The position numbers and the translations under genes were made by a program. Positions 10,886-21,650 of a stretch of 64,000 bases of DNA are shown one piece after another (position 1 is the first letter of the stretch; each line of letters starts with the position of its first letter). The notes under the pieces were generated by a model. It did not search any database, had not been told where the DNA came from, and was given only the letters and a program-made list of their open reading frames with translations. Origin of the DNA: Chaenocephalus aceratus (Eukaryota > Chordata > Actinopteri > Perciformes > Channichthyidae); the NCBI GenBank assembly GCA_023974075.1, contig CM043789.1, forward strand, positions 30,811,238 to 30,875,237, written 5' to 3'.

Positions 10886-11428
10886 GATTGCATTACAGGG
10901 CCGATGCAGCCCCTTTTAAACATGTAGCCCCTCCCACTAGGCATACACTTTTACATTAGGAAATACAAGTAGTCTGTTTTCTTACTAAATAAAGCATTAC
11001 AGTTTCTTAAATCTGAAGCAATATAAAACGAGGATTTTCTCTATTAACCTTAACATTTCCCCTTGAACATAAAAGGTCATTTGTAAACACAAATTAACAT
11101 TTCCAACAAAACAGATAATAATGCATCTCACGTGATCATAAAAATGCACGAGAACACACTATTTAACCTAGTGAAATGCCTACGCTACGGCGCTGGTGAA
11201 ATGAGACGCCTCTGCCAATACAAATCACAGCTGGGGAGACGGTGGCGAATCTGCCCCACACTTCAACATGTAAGTTACTTTAATATTTGTGAATGTATGC
11301 TTGAATGAAAATAGAACGGCCAAGTGTGCACCCATGGTCGCACTACTGAAACGGATAGGAAAAGAGTGATGATAGTGATGTTTGATTACAACTTAGCGAG
11401 TACACAGGGAGCAGGGAATGTGTGGTGG

Positions 11429-11499
<71 letters not shown>

Positions 11500-11603
11500 C
11501 TGCCCGCAGTCAGTGATAAAGCCGCTCTGTCACAGTCTGGTACTGTGCAAAGCTTATACAACTCAGGGGGAAACTTAGTGAACTTAGTGAAACATTTCAA
11601 ACA
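10886..11603. other. No gene seen; GT microsatellite
   Basis: AT-rich sequence between the two multicopy gene fragments. The only clear feature is a GT run at 11431-11493 ending in a short GC run. A sequence CTTCAACATGTAAGTT near 11262-11277 could be a relic splice donor of the downstream SAMD3-like gene, but this is weak. Confidence 0.6.
11431..11493. repeat. (GT)n microsatellite
   Basis: About 31 uninterrupted GT units followed by GCGCGCGC. Confidence 0.95.
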
Positions 11604-12491
11604 TTTTATGTATTACAGATTGATTAATGTCGCAACCAGCCGAGTGATACTTTCAGACCATGCTGTCCAGAAACTCACATTATCATCTGGGATCCCCACA
11701 GTCGAAGAACTTAATTCAGTTGTTCGAGATACATTTGAGATTTCTAGGGATTTCTGTTTGCATTACAAGGATGCTGATTTTGGTAATGAGTTTTTCTCGT
11801 TGCTTTCGACAAATGACATCTCAGATAAGGACACTATCAAGGTTGTGTATATCCAGGAACCCTCTACAGTAACTTTGACCTTAACAGATAGACTCCATCT
11901 CGAGCATCGTTGATTGTTCTATTCAGCCTTCTGATGATGCTTGCTCATCTGTGTCCTCCCATGACACATTGCCTGTTTCTCCAGGACTTATGACAGAAAG
12001 CCTAGACCAGCGGTCAAAGGGTTGGCCCTCGGAGTTTGCAATCCCCCGTTACTCTTCCAGTACAGAGATTCTGCTTCAGTCAGGCAACGAAAATGTCAGT
12101 TGTTCTGGGACTCCTTTTGGAACCAAAGATGTTATCTCAATACTTCCAGACATTCTTGGAAAATTAGCTGAGGTCATTTATGAGTACACTGCTTATCCTT
12201 CAAGTGCACAGCTAAGTCAAGTAGCAGAGGCCCTGATAAAAAAACATCCCTGACTTAAAGAACCAGGATCTTACAATGGATTTTATGGATGGATCCAGCG
12301 GTTAAAATATAAAATGAACAACTTCAGATCGAAACTTTGAGGTCTTGGCTGTCCAGAAGTTCTGGTGAACTCACTCAAGAGGAAACCAGCAGAGGACCAG
12401 AGTCCTGCTAAAAATGTCAAAAAGGCTGAAGTTAATGACCTACCACCTCATCCTTAAGGTGAAACCAGTGGAAGTTTGGAGGGCACAGTGT
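11604..12491 (+). pseudogene. SAMD3-like multicopy gene, N-terminal half, broken
   Basis: Frames on + give VILSDHAVQKLTLSSGIP and LHYKDADFGNEFFSL then KDTIKVVYIQEP (a PB1-like N-terminal domain, 11640-11850). After a frameshift near 11886 they give VSSHDTLPVSPG, WPSEFAIPRYSSSTEILLQ, LAEVIYEYTAYPSSAQLSQV, EALIKKHP, FYGWIQRLKYKMNNFRSKL, GLGCPEVLVNSLKRKP and GETSGSLE. This order is that of the fish proteins annotated as sterile alpha motif domain-containing protein 3-like, a large multicopy family of unknown function. In-frame stops at about 12251, 12339 and 12456 replace residues expected to be Cys, Arg and an ordinary codon. The similarity ends inside a perfect hairpin at 12468-12519. The C-terminal half of the same family lies at 14200-16271 on the opposite strand. 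Confidence 0.7.
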
Positions 12492-12519
12492 AAAAACACT
12501 GTGCCCTCCAAACTTCCAC
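12468..12519. repeat. Perfect 24-bp inverted repeat with AAAA loop
   Basis: Arms 12468-12491 and 12496-12519 are exact reverse complements (GTGGAAGTTTGG mirrored by CCAAACTTCCAC), with a 4-base loop AAAA. The left arm is the end of the SAMD3-like coding sequence (SGSLEG), and the right arm is its inverted copy. Confidence 0.95.
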
Positions 12520-12782
12520 ATGCATCGCTTTAGCGGTAATAATGGCTCTGAATTCACTAAGAGTGACAGTTTAAAAAGTATGCAATCACCTTATTAATTA
12601 TCTCTTATACACTAACCTATCATTTCATTTGCTTCAAAAGGACACAAAAGAGTTTGAGGCCGGCCTTGATGGACAATCACCATTATCAGTGGCCGATCCA
12701 CCCAAGGATCTGACCATAAGATGCCAACCGTCGTGGTCGAGGGAACCAACGTTGTTGAGGGAAAGGATATCCCAAGGTGCTG

Positions 12783-13400
12783 TGCTTTGCTACTGTAAAA
12801 AAATACAAGTTGACTCAACTTAAAATAATTTGTAACCCTGTTGCCTTAACATTTTGATTAGGGCCAGGAAAGTATCTTAAGTAAATTCAACTTACAATTA
12901 AGTTTAGCCAGGAAAGGATATCAAGTCATTTCAACTCTCAATTAAGTTTAGCCAGGAAAGGATATCAAGTAATTTCAACTCTCAATTACGTTTCTCCAAC
13001 TTAAAAAACCAAGTTCACAGGACTCTAAATAAAGCAAGTAAACCATTCGGTGAACTTCATTTTTTTTGTCAAATGAACATCAACAACTTTTCTCAAATTC
13101 TCTCAACTCACCCTTAAGTGTCTTAAACTTAGAATAATTAGTTCAATTGATAGACTGTGTAGTTAATAAAACACTGAATGAACTAACTACCCTAATTCTC
13201 ATCAACTTATTAGTTTTAGCAGTAGGCTTACCAACAAAGTTATTAAAGTTGTTTAAACTTGACTTTATGTTCAGTGAACATAGAAAGTTGTCTGGTCTAG
13301 CAATCTTAAATTCAGACAACTTTTTTGAATTAACAATTGCTCTGGCTACCGAATCCAACATTTTCAAACTGGTGAAGTGAATTTCTGAAACAATTAACAA
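12783..13400. repeat. AT-rich MITE-like repeat with a 44-bp tandem block
   Basis: Starts ACTGTAAAAAAATACAAGTTG and is dominated by TTAACTCAA/CAACTTAA motifs; related sequence occurs at about 25730-26020. Inside it a 44-bp unit beginning GCCAGGAAAG repeats three times from 12863, 12907 and 12951 to about 12992. No coding capacity was seen; the opposing 77- and 85-codon frames here are chance. Confidence 0.55.
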
Positions 13401-13672
13401 TCAAAAACATACATTTATTCATAATGTAATAACTTTGTTGAAAGTGCAGTAGCTCAAGGCGGAACATCAGCAGCACATTATTAATAGAACAACGAACTAT
13501 GCCTCGAGTAATATATGTTTAAAGGCAAAGCCTTTCTTTGAAACATCTATCCAACTGCAAACAAGCCAAACTTAAAAACATGCTACAGTTCAGCAAACAG
13601 ATATTGTATTGGTTAATATTTACGTGGATAAACAATGAAAAGTTGTGCCTTTAACCGAATCTGTATAAACAT

Positions 13673-13969
13673 GTATAGAGTGCCACAGTGACGCGTCCTA
13701 AAACTCGGAAGTAAACTATCTATCATAAATCTATCAATCATAAATCTATCGATTATATTTATGATTAGAAAATTATAAAAGTAGGGTAGACATGTGGAGA
13801 TTATCCGGCTGAACAAAACGTGATCCGTCTCTTAAACGTGTGTCAACCACAGACCTTATTTCGAGCTATTTTCCAAAATCCTATGGAGAAATTGCATTGG
13901 TTTTTATCGAAGGAACCCATGTGCAGCTTACTTCCGGGTTTTAGGACGCGTCACTGTGGCACTCTATAC
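13673..13969. repeat. 42-bp inverted repeat pair about 210 bp apart
   Basis: 13673-13714 and 13928-13969 are reverse complements with one mismatch (GTATAGAGTGCCACAGTGAC against GTCACTGTGGCACTCTATAC). The spacer has an AT-rich part with TCTATCAATCATAAATCTATC repeats. It could be a small inverted-repeat element or a local inverted duplication. Confidence 0.85.
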
Positions 13970-14564
13970 TTGACAGATATATTATCGTTTCATAAAATAA
14001 CAAGCCAACACTTGATTCCAAAATTAACAACAGAGGGAAAATCCAGCACCCTATTTAAAAGGAAATTGTTAAACATTTGTAATGCAGTTTAGCTGGAACA
14101 GAACAAGTCTTGCTGGCTGCCTTGGAGTTGTGCAGCACATCAAATAACCACATTAAATAACCTTAAGGTGGAACCCAGACAGGGAAGGGAACCACATCTC
14201 TATATTGTGCCCTGAAGCCATTTGTTTCCTAGTCCATGAGCCCGAGCAGAGCAGGTGCCTCCCCCAATGTCCATGATTACCTTCTGAATGACCTCAAAGG
14301 TATCTTTCAGTCCCTTAGGATAATCAATGTTGAGGCTGTAAAGTATGCCCATCAGCACAGCAAAGCCGGTTGGTAAATCTCGCAGCTTGCGCAAAACAAT
14401 GCGCCCCTCCAGGATCACAGCAACATCCGCAATATTCCTTGGTAGGGCTGCCGGCTCCCGCTCTTCAGTGACGATCAGTATGCCAACATCCACTCCGTTT
14501 ACAGCTGCCGCCTCCTCTGAGTCAGTGGCCTGAATTATATCAGAAAACATTGAATAACTGATCA

Positions 14565-14940
14565 ATCAATCAACAACTTTATTAATCCCGCGAAGGGCAA
14601 TTGGTTGTGAGCAGTTTATGTCATGTACAGGGAGGAACATACAGGAAGAAAAACACACAGATAGATACACCCGGGGGCAGAGATGTGGATCATTCCAATT
14701 TACACGATAAGTAGTTTCATAGCATCACAATAAATAAATAAATAAATAGTCAAGTTAAAAAACCTACCAAGAATTTATAAGTTTGAGTGCAGAGGGGATG
14801 AATGATTTTGAAAAGCGATTAGTCTTAAGAGCAGGTAGAGCATATCTACGCCCTGATGGCAACAGATGAAATTCATCTGCAAGAACATGGCCTGTCAAGG
14901 TGGGTGCTACATTAACACTAAGGAACTCATCTCTTATTAA
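14565..14940 (-). mobile_element. Non-LTR retroposon 3' fragment
   Basis: The sequence AACAACTTTATTAATCCCGCG begins a block with GGGGATGAATGATTTTG and CTACGCCCTGATGGCAAC. This resembles the antisense 3' region of widespread fish LINEs; a related fragment is at 31590-31990. It lies in an intron of the SAMD3-like C-terminal half. The family is not identified. Confidence 0.45.
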
Positions 14941-15090
14941 GTTTGAAACGTACCTCGCATGAAGTTGATGAAGTTGGAGGGATCCTCCTTCATGAAATAT
15001 GGCAGTCCAAGAAATGCTGCAGACCTTCTGTTCTGGTTGGAGTTCTGCAAAAACATCAAAACAGGCATCTAGAAAATAAACTAGACCGAC

Positions 15091-15400
15091 CAGGGGCCTG
15101 TACTAGGAAGCAGGATTTGAGGTTAGCGAGGTCACTTCAGGTTTAACCCTGGGTTTTCTGTACTACGAAGGTGGTTCACTTCTTACTGGCGGTAACTTAT
15201 GCTGAACGCCTAACCTGCTCCGGAGCAGGTTATGTTCGTGATATCAGATCAACTCGTACAAAAGCGCTGCCTACTGACAGCATGGTGCTCGCGGATCGTA
15301 AGAACCAAGAAGTTAAAATCATAAACCGGCTAAAAGCAACACAGTTTAAACGGACAAATGCAGAAAGGACAGCTGGCAAAATATCACCGACTGTGTGAAT
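15091..15400. mobile_element. PIF/Harbinger-like element, one end
   Basis: The motif GGGGCCTGTACTAGGAAGCA followed by GGATTTGAGGTTAGCGAGGT is a terminal sequence seen on fish PIF/Harbinger elements. A similar inverted block, GCGGTAACTTATGCTGAACG with TAACCTGCTCCGGAGCAGG, follows. Only one terminus is visible, so the element is truncated or solo. Confidence 0.45.
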
Positions 15401-15740
15401 GCTAAATGAATAGGCTTATATATCACTGCCCACCTAGAGCACGATAGATCTGACTATATTACATGTGATCCGTTACATTAATGTGTTGCTTGGATGTGTT
15501 TTTATTTGTAAAGTCCAAAAGTCAACATTTATTGTAAAAAAGATTTAATAATTTTCATCATCGACAACATGTTTTTATCAAACGAAATATTCTGCTTCAA
15601 TTCATATTTATTAGCTTAGTCTTTCAAAAACTAAAATGTTCACCGAGATAAAAAATAAAAGAGTTTGGTCTCCGGCATGTAAAGACATCACTGTATTAAC
15701 GGGGCGGTCTAGCAGCAATCTAACAGCAACTTCTTCACTT
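15400..15740. other. Intron sequence, nothing recognised
   Basis: AT-rich sequence between the Harbinger-like fragment and the 15743-15898 exon. I see no gene or clear repeat in it. Confidence 0.5.
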
Positions 15741-16323
15741 ACTTCAGAATCCAGAGACTCCAGCAGACTGTGAATCGTTGTGTCGCGTCTCTCTCGTGCT
15801 TTGTACAACTCGAGCAGTCTTGGCAAATGCTGGTCGAGTCCAGAAAGGAAGGACTTGGGGAGGTCAGCAGCCACAAGACGCGTGAACTCAGCAGCAATCT
15901 GTAAGGACCAAAACAGAACCCCAATATTAAAACATTCAGAAGAATAGATTGCTCTCCTGTTCGTCCCTGACCCAAGATTGGACAGGGAGCGGCCCCTGCA
16001 GACACCCACTGCTCCTGGCTGCCCTGGACGAAGGACAGCACAGATGGGTGAAAAGCAGAGAACACATTTCATTGTGCATGTGTATTTGTGTTGATGTGTC
16101 GCCTCCCACTGCACGCATGTGTTGATGTGTCAAAGCTCTATGACAAATAAACAATTCTTTAAAATTATTCTTCAATTATAAAGAGGGGGTGTACATGTGA
16201 AAGCTTTATACTCACTTGTCTTTCTGAAAACAATGCTGGCCATCTGCTTTCAACCTCCGCCACACGCAGCTCTACATGATCACCGCCGCAGCTCCTCCCG
16301 TTATGAGGGACCGTTGAGCGGAG

Positions 16324-16856
<533 letters not shown>

Positions 16857-17035
16857 TAAACGCCATAGCCGTGACATAAGCGACTGACTGAAGGCTGACC
16901 TGCCTCCAAATCCCTCATGGCAGGACAAAATGGCTGCTGCATACACCTTAATTGTGGAATGAGCCAGCCCCCTGTCCACCAGTATCTGTAAGTAGGTAAG
17001 AATAGAGCCCAGCGTGCATGACAGAGGCTCTAGAC
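16857..17035 (-). pseudogene. DIRS tyrosine recombinase fragment
   Basis: The minus strand reads LEPLSCTLGSILTYLQIL, then DRGLAHSTIKVYAAAILSCH and EGFGGRSAFSQSLMSRLWRL. This matches the N-terminal core-binding region of tyrosine recombinases from vertebrate DIRS-like retrotransposons. The catalytic Arg-His-Arg-Tyr region is missing, lost at 16856. Upstream (higher coordinates) the frame continues across the hAT insertion 17036-18095 into the DIRS body. Confidence 0.7.
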
Positions 17036-18095
17036 TAGGGATCGACCGATATGGCTTTTTCAAGGCCGATACCGATACCGATTATTAATAATCAAGGAGA
17101 CCGATAACCGATATTTGGAACCGATATACATTTGCAGTAAAATCAGAAAATCTTGGTGTCAAAATGTAGAATAACACAAACTCCAACACAACTTCTTTGA
17201 AATGTATTTAAGCATATATTATGTTTAATGAACTTTTAAACATCTTACAACTGGTTTCCTCTCTGTGCCCTTTTCTTTAGTGCAGCCATCTGCTATGAGT
17301 TAGAGAGAGACAAGAAGTGGGGCTGCAGGCTGACATGCTTAACTAACAATAATGCTTAATTTATTATATCAAACCAATGCCTGTCTGTCTAGCATAAAAT
17401 CCCAATAAACTGCTAGCAACTGCAAAACACTAGTGCTAGCTAATGTTTTGCAAACTATTAAAAGTGAGGCTATTACAGTAGACCTAACGTTAGACTAGTA
17501 GCCTCACTTCTAATATTTTGCTAAACATTTGCTAAATACATTAGCTAATGAGCTTCACATATCAACCTGAAAAACTGGGAGGCTCCACTCGCAGCCCCCC
17601 CCCTCCGCACCACAGTTCCGCTGCACGCTGACTGACTTCCCGCGTCCCTGTGTAACTGGGAAGCTGATAGAATTGGATCAATAGATCGTGCTGATTTTGC
17701 AACTTCAGCATAGGGGATTGGGATGTTTATTGAACTTCGGCTTTCAACTGATTTACCTTCGAAACACATGTATGGCTCTGCCGCTCAGCGCTGCTGCTCG
17801 CCTCTGTCTGTGTTCTTCGCACCTGCCTGTAATCTGAGAAGGTCCCGCCTCTATGGCTGGCTCCCGCCCGGAAAATCTTCAGTGTTGATTGACACTTCAG
17901 TAATAGCCTATCAGATAGCGCTGTGGGCGGGACATTGCTCGTGTACAGAGAGTGGTGACTGCAGACAGAGAAACGGCCGCATCAGAGCCAAAGTGTTATC
18001 GGCAATTTTATAAAAAAAAGGCCGATACCGATAATCGGTCAAATGAGGAATATCGGCCCCGATAATCGGCCTGGCCGATAATCGGTCGACCCCTA
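17036..18095. mobile_element. Non-autonomous hAT element in the DIRS recombinase
   Basis: Terminal inverted repeats TAGGGATCGACCGAT at the left and ATCGGTCGACCCCTA at the right, flanked by a perfect 8-bp target duplication CTCTAGAC (17028-17035 and 18096-18103). The 1,060-bp body has repeated CCGATA blocks near both ends and no transposase. An 8-bp duplication is the hallmark of hAT elements. Confidence 0.95.
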
Positions 18096-18352
18096 CTCTA
18101 GACTCCTTCCTTCACACCATCGCCGGAATCCCGCCCACTTTGGCCTGTAACAGGCTGTGGTGGATTCTGCTCCTGCTGCTTGGATAGTCTGAATAACGTT
18201 GTCAGACAGCCCCACCTGTCAGCCTGTCCCTCTCAGGAGCCAAGCCTGGAGAGGTTGGCCCAGAGTGGGTAACGCCCCTATTGCCCCTGCTTCCTGAGAC
18301 AGCGCTCCCCAGACCTGAGGAATAGCCCAGGGCTGGCCCACCATCATCTGTG

Positions 18353-19117
18353 TTACCCCGCGTACCACGGCGCCAGGCGGCGATCTGGGGCCACTAGGAT
18401 GACTGACAGCTGCTCCCGCCTCACCCTATCCAGAAGGGGGGGGATAAGGTGCAGCGGTGGAAAGGCGTAAAGCAGCTTCCTTGGCCATGGCTCGTGTGCA
18501 AATGCGTCCACCCCCAAGGGCGGATTGTCCCACCGGGCCAGGGAGAACCACAAGGCACAGTGGCTGTTGCGCCGATGGGCGAACAGGTCCACCTCTGCTC
18601 TCCCGAACTGAGCCCAGAACTGCTTCACCACCTCCGGGTGAAGCCTCCACTCGTCTGGCAGGGGTACGCCTCTTGACATGAGGTCGGCCCCCCCGTTCTC
18701 CCGTCCCGGGATGTGCAGGGCCCTTAGAAACAACACAATCTGTGAAACCCACAACCACAGGTTCTCTGCCGTGGTCAACAAGGCTATTGAGCGGACTCCG
18801 CCTTGCCTGTTGATGTACGCCACTGTGGTGCGGTTGTCGCTCCTCACTAGCACGTGTTTAACCTGTATTAAGGGTTTGAAGTGCTTTAGGACCAGCATCA
18901 TTGCTTGCAGCTCCAGGAGGTTGCTGTGCTGAGCCTCTGTCAGAGGCCAGCAACCACCTACAGCTCTCTCCAGGCACGTCCCCCCCCATCCTGTCACTGA
19001 AGCATCTGTAAAGACTGTGATATCGGAGGTCTCTTGCCCCAGTGGAGCTCCCCTCCGCAGATTCTCTGGGGACCCCCAGAATCGGAGGTTGCTCTCTACT
19101 GAGGGGGGGATGATCAC
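18353..19117 (-). pseudogene. DIRS RNase H domain remnant
   Basis: An open stretch of 254 codons reads DITVFTDASVTGWGG (catalytic Asp), LLELQAMMLVLKHF (catalytic Glu), VLVRSDNRTTVAYINRQGG (Asp) and LHIPGRENGGADLMSR (His and Asp region), followed by AEVDLFAHRRNSHCALWFS. All the catalytic positions of a retroelement RNase H are recognisable. The C-terminus runs towards the recombinase domain. It belongs to the decayed DIRS element, not to the host. Confidence 0.85.
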
Positions 19118-19421
19118 CAGACGTCGTTCGTGTCTTGAGATCTAAACGAAGGCCGGTAAGCCACCTCTGTATGCGACGTGCATGCGGAAGTCCGAGTGGC
19201 ACTACGGAGTGAGCAGCCGTCATGAGACCCAAAGTCTGCATGATGATCAAAGCTGTCACCGTCACCCCCTGACACAGCCTGCAGACTGCCCGCAGCAGGG
19301 ATGCCTGTCTGCTTTCTGTCAGGGTGGCACGTAGTCTGCCTGCATCGAGCATCACCCCCAGATATTCTACCTGCTGGTGAGGTATGGGGGAGCTCTTCTT
19401 CCAATTGACCGCAACTCTTTT

Positions 19422-19877
19422 TCAACCCAACTTGGTTAGGTGTAGGATCAATAGGGCTGTGTGAAACATTGCCCATTCCCTGGACCTGGCCAGGACTATG
19501 AGGTTGCCCAGATAAAAGAACACTCTCATGCCATGGTCCCGCAGCGGTTGCAACGCCGTAGCGTGCGTGGGGATAGGGAGTAGCCGAACGTCAGTTTGTT
19601 GTACTCGTAGGCTAACCCCTGGAAGGCAAAACGCAAATACTTTGTATTTTGGAGCAATTTCGCCATGAAAGTAAGCGTTCTTCAGGTCGATGGTTGTGAA
19701 CCAATCGCCTGGCTGCACCAGTCCCAGTAACTGTTTCATAGTTAACATATGGAACTTCTTGCATGCAATGTGCTGGTGCAGGCATTGAAGATCCAGAATT
19801 GGCCTGAATTCTCCTGTCTTCTTGGGAACCAGGAAGTACAGGGAATAGTGCCCCTTCTCTCTGACTTGAGAGTGCAC
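19422..19877 (-). pseudogene. DIRS reverse transcriptase remnant
   Basis: Reads YSLYFLVPKKTGEFRPILD, LQCLHQHIACKKFHMLTM, WFTTIDLKNAYFHGEIAP (motif A with Asp) and VFFYLGNLIVLARSRE. The last replaces the expected YLDDxL catalytic box, so Asp-Asp is lost (Gly-Asn in its place), and a frameshift near 19640 divides the domain. The polymerase is dead. Confidence 0.8.
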
Positions 19878-19888
19878 ATGCCGAGAGG

Positions 19889-21115
19889 AAACCTATCTCC
19901 TCCTGGGATGACAGATTTGCCTCTCTCATGCTTCTGAACGGAAGAGGGATGCTGCAAAACTGGAGTGAATAACCCAGTCTCAGTGTCCTGTCCGTCCGCT
20001 CTGTTAATACACCACTGGTTTTCCATTCCCCATAACATTGTGTTAGGGGATGTGCAATCAGCTGCGGAGCCGCAGCTATGAGGCTGTGGTACTCTCTGGT
20101 GGCCCACTCCGCCGTCAAACCCTCCATAAAAAGACGTTTGATCCATGGGGGGCTGACACAGAAAGGGCCGTTTTTCTAAAATGCAGTTTCCACTCAGAGA
20201 ACAAAACAGCCGATTTTTCACTGAGGTCCCTGAACACACCACGGCACGCTCCCGTGAGAGCGCACGCTCCGCCATAATGCTGTTTTCTCTCAGAGAGAAA
20301 GAGGCATTAATCTGAGCTTCTTCCATGAACGCACCACGGCCCGCTCTCGGGAGGGCGGGGTCTTCATAATGCCGTCTCTTTGAAACGGACATTATGGGGA
20401 AATGTGGAATGTGGAGAGAGATGACTCTTACTCTGGGATAAATGCACTTGTTTTTACTGAATGCATTTTACACACACATATCACTCTAGACCTAGAGTTA
20501 CATTACGTAACCCACTGTTCTTCTGCGGAGGTCCCTGAACGCACCACGGCCACTCTCACGGGGGCCGTGCCTCATAATGGGTGTCCAATTAACATCATAT
20601 GAAAACGGCCATGCCGATCTCAACGAGACATTATGGGAAAATGTGGAATTGTGGAGAGAGATGACTCTTACTCTGGGATAAATGCCATAGTTTTTACTAA
20701 ATGCATTTTCACACACACATCACTCTAGTACTAGGGTTACAATACGTAACCCACCGTTCATGCAACAGGGCCTCTTTTCAACTTCCTGTTGAGCGGAAAC
20801 CTATCTCCTCCCAGGATGATAGATTTGACTCTCTATTGCCCCTGAATGGACAAGGGACGCTGCAAATCTGGAGTGAGTAACCCAGTTTCAGTGTCCTACC
20901 CCTCTACTCTGTCAGTACACAGCTTTTGTGGGGCTTCCATTCCCCACAAAACTGTGTTCAGGGGACATGCCAGCAGCTGTAAAGCCCAAGCTAAGAAGCT
21001 GTAGTATTCTCTGGTGGCCTACTCCGCTGCCAAACCTTTCCATAAGAAGGGAGTTTTGGCATGGGGGCTGACACAGAAAAGGGCCGATTTTCTACTGAGG
21101 TCCTTGAACGCACCG
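19889..21115. repeat. DIRS-derived direct duplication, about 0.9-kb offset
   Basis: 19889-20340 and 20795-21115 are direct repeats: both run from CCTATCTCCTCC through AACCCAGT, CTGTGTTAGGGGA or CTGTGTTCAGGGGA, TCTCTGGTGGCC and GGGGCTGACACAGAAA to GTCC(C/T)TGAACxCACC. A shorter unit, GGAGAGAGATGACTCTTACT with ATAAATGC, occurs three times (20413, 20653, 21184). Split and rearranged terminal repeats of DIRS elements are a likely source. Confidence 0.75.
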
Positions 21116-21519
21116 CGAAACGCTCCCGTGGGGCCGTGGCTCTGTCCTAATGCCGTCTCTTTATGGTGAGAAGTGGAAATGTGGAGAGAGATGACTCTTA
21201 CTCTGGGATAAATGCAATCGTTTCCACTGAATGCATTTCTCTCCATGGACCAGACCCGGAAGTGCCCGACAACGGCAAACGGAGCCATCCGCCCAGATGG
21301 AATGGCGACGTGAATGGCACCGCCTCGGCCATATCCTGGTCCCCCAAACACTCTAAGCAGAGGTGGTGGAGACCGGCGCCCGCGATCAAACCAGGGCAGG
21401 TGCATGGCCGAGCTTCCAGTAATGGTGAGTCCATTTTTCCTTCTAATCTTCTAATCTTCGTTCGTTTAACTCTTCGGTTGTCAGCTCGTCTGAAGAGAAA
21501 AAGGATAATGGGCAGCGGG
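21116..21519. other. DIRS-derived terminal sequence left of a hAT insertion
   Basis: Carries the third GGAGAGAGATGACTCTTACT copy and a GC-rich block with ATATCCTGGTCCCCCAAAC. It is interrupted at 21519 by the hAT element and resumes after 24940 with TGTAGCCGCCTTTATATACT. Confidence 0.5.
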
Positions 21520-21650
21520 TAGGATGGCCATTTCCATAACACCAAAAAGGAGGACACTTTGGGATTATCTTTTAGTTTTTATCCTGCTTTCACAGAATCC
21601 TTCACACTCAAAACACAATGAGACTAGTGTACTAACCACAAGTTGAATGT

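Larger units (their letters stand above)
14200..16271 (-). pseudogene. SAMD3-like multicopy gene, C-terminal half (four spliced exons)
   Basis: Four minus-strand exons with consensus splice sites join in frame: 16216-16271 (ending RWPALFSERQ), 15743-15898 (IAAEFTRLVAADL to LLESLDSE), 14954-15044 (NSNQNRRSAAFLGLPYF to NFMR) and 14200-14516 (EEAAAVNGVDVGILIV, AVILEGRIVLRKLRDLPTGF, LYSLNIDYPKGLKDTFEVIQ, then stop). This is the C-terminal half of fish SAMD3-like proteins and is intact as far as it goes. I see no N-terminal half upstream on minus: the next sequence is a 300-bp CA repeat and then a DIRS element. The first half of the family lies on + at 11604-12491, so the locus looks split and inverted. 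The function is unknown. A PIF/Harbinger-like fragment sits in the intron between 15044 and 15743, and a retroposon fragment in the intron between 14516 and 14954. Confidence 0.65.
18104..20400 (-). mobile_element. DIRS-like retrotransposon body (reverse transcriptase and RNase H), decayed
   Basis: On minus, from high to low coordinates: a gag-like or linker region (20392-19880), reverse transcriptase (19877-19422) and RNase H (19117-18353), continuing to the recombinase fragment beyond the hAT insertion. That order, with a tyrosine recombinase downstream and no integrase, is typical of DIRS elements. Multiple frameshifts inactivate it. Confidence 0.8.
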
